Part shown: positions 63,351 to 64,000 of the stretch, piece by piece
Layout of the letters: each line of letters starts with the position of its first letter
How positions within the stretch are numbered: position 1 is the stretch's first letter
Notes under the pieces: generated by a model
The model's input: only the letters and a program-made list of their open reading frames with translations
Database searches by the model: none
What the model was told of the DNA's origin: nothing
Made by a program: the position numbers and the translations under genes
NCBI RefSeq assembly: GCF_002073975.1
Contig: NZ_CP020384.1
Coordinates: forward strand, 186,001 to 250,000
DNA length: 64,000 bases
Reading direction: 5' to 3'
From: Rhodovulum sp. MB263
Lineage (GTDB): Bacteria; Pseudomonadota; Alphaproteobacteria; Rhodobacterales; Rhodobacteraceae

Positions 63351-63499
63351 CGGTTCTCTCCTTGTTCGTTCGCACGCGCCGGGGAGTGAGGGGGCAGGCC
63401 GGGAGTGTCAAGCCGGGGGCTTGCGGCCGGCGATCTCCTGCCGAGACAGGCGGCGGATCAGGGAACGCGGATCGGGCTGGGCGGATCGGGCGGCACCGA

Positions 63500-64000
63500 T
63501 CAGGCGACCAGGGCCTCTGCCTTCTTCAGGTCGACCGACACCAGCTGGCTCACCCCCTGCTCGGCCATGGTGACGCCGAACAGCCGGTCCATCCGGCTCA
63601 TGGTCAGCGCATGGTGGGTGATGATGAGAAAGCGGGTATCGGTGCGCCGGGTCATCTCGTCCAGCATGTCGCACATCCGGGTGACATTGGCGTCGTCGAG
63701 CGGCGCGTCGACCTCGTCGAGCACGCAGATCGGCGCCGGATTGGCCAGGAACACACCGAAGATCAGCGCCAGCGCGGTCAGGGTCTGTTCGCCCCCCGAC
63801 AGCAGCGACAGCGTCGAGAGCTTCTTGCCCGGCGGCTGGCACATGATCTCGAGCCCCGCCTCCAGCGGATCGTCGGATTCGACCAGCACCAGCCGGGCCT
63901 CGCCGCCGCGGAAGAGATTGGTGAAAAGCAGCGCGAAATTCGCGTTCACCTGCTCGAAGGCGGTCAACAGCCGGTCGCGGCCCTCGCGGTTGAGGCCGGC
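63500..64000 (-). CDS. smc: Chromosome segregation protein SMC, C-terminal end
   Basis: The last 166 residues of SMC, the ATPase of the condensin complex that organises the chromosome with ScpA and ScpB. The C-terminal head shows the ABC signature [16 protein letters not shown] and Walker [13 protein letters not shown], followed by [11 protein letters not shown]. The frame is open at the window edge, so the rest of the gene lies beyond 64000. Confidence 0.95.
   Translation of the reverse strand, partial: AGLNREGRDRLLTAFEQVNANFALLFTNLFRGGEARLVLVESDDPLEAGLEIMCQPPGKKLSTLSLLSGGEQTLTALALIFGVFLANPAPICVLDEVDAPLDDANVTRMCDMLDEMTRRTDTRFLIITHHALTMSRMDRLFGVTMAEQGVSQLVSVDLKKAEALVA

Overview
The window reads as chromosomal DNA of a high-GC alphaproteobacterium, most likely a member of the Rhodobacteraceae (Rhodobacterales). 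The reasons are the uniformly GC-rich coding sequence, families typical of that group (DUF2794, DUF6478-like, DUF4399, COG3146 acyltransferase, an MbfA iron exporter with an Irr-type box) and the many short ATGA or GTGA overlaps between genes. The genus cannot be fixed from this sequence. About 70 protein genes are supported. No rRNA, tRNA, CRISPR array, prophage or integrase was seen. Two decayed insertion sequences are present.

Layout. 1-15.5 kb: pepA 3' end and an NlpC/P60 hydrolase, DUF2794, cytochrome c', an NYN-LOTUS protein, mbfA behind an ICE-like box, S-formylglutathione hydrolase, DUF188, a coupled HAD / ornithine-cyclodeaminase-like / hydrolase trio, zapE, accD-folC, and two tandem CPBP membrane proteases with a lipoprotein. 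15.5-16.4 kb: an IS481-type transposase relic containing fifteen perfect TCCCCG hexamers. 16.5-30.5 kb: DUF6478-like, an FMN/FAD/4Fe-4S dienoyl-CoA-reductase-like enzyme and LysR, an OmpA / AhpD-like / GNAT / CinA-N operon, map, a hydrolase fused to membrane helices, rsmD with a ferredoxin-reductase-like flavoprotein, and a peroxiredoxin. 30.6-31.3 kb: an IS5-type relic.

31.3-50.3 kb: ridA - glycerophosphodiesterase - COG3146 - pterin dehydratase; mlaA-mlaC; PBP1A; glnK-amtB; an aromatic/aspartate aminotransferase with a sulfurtransferase; smpB; DUF4399; dapA-trmO; soluble lytic transglycosylase; a DMT exporter with mnmD, divergent from an FAD oxidase that resembles the other half of MnmC. 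51-56.4 kb: a phnD-phnC-phnE-phnE-HAD transport operon divergent from a DeoR-type repressor, with candidate operators between them. 56.8-59.2 kb: three deformylase-like genes followed by fmt; the third has lost key active-site residues. 59.3-64 kb: PatB-type lyase, glutathionyl-hydroquinone reductase, a lytic transglycosylase, a YbjN protein and the 3' end of smc.

Most genes are core housekeeping. The best leads are the PhnCDEE-HAD-DeoR uptake locus (substrate unknown, no C-P lyase nearby), the split and divergent MnmC halves, the degenerate third deformylase, the near-consensus iron-control box at mbfA, and the microsatellite inside the dead transposase. No clearly new multi-gene system was found.
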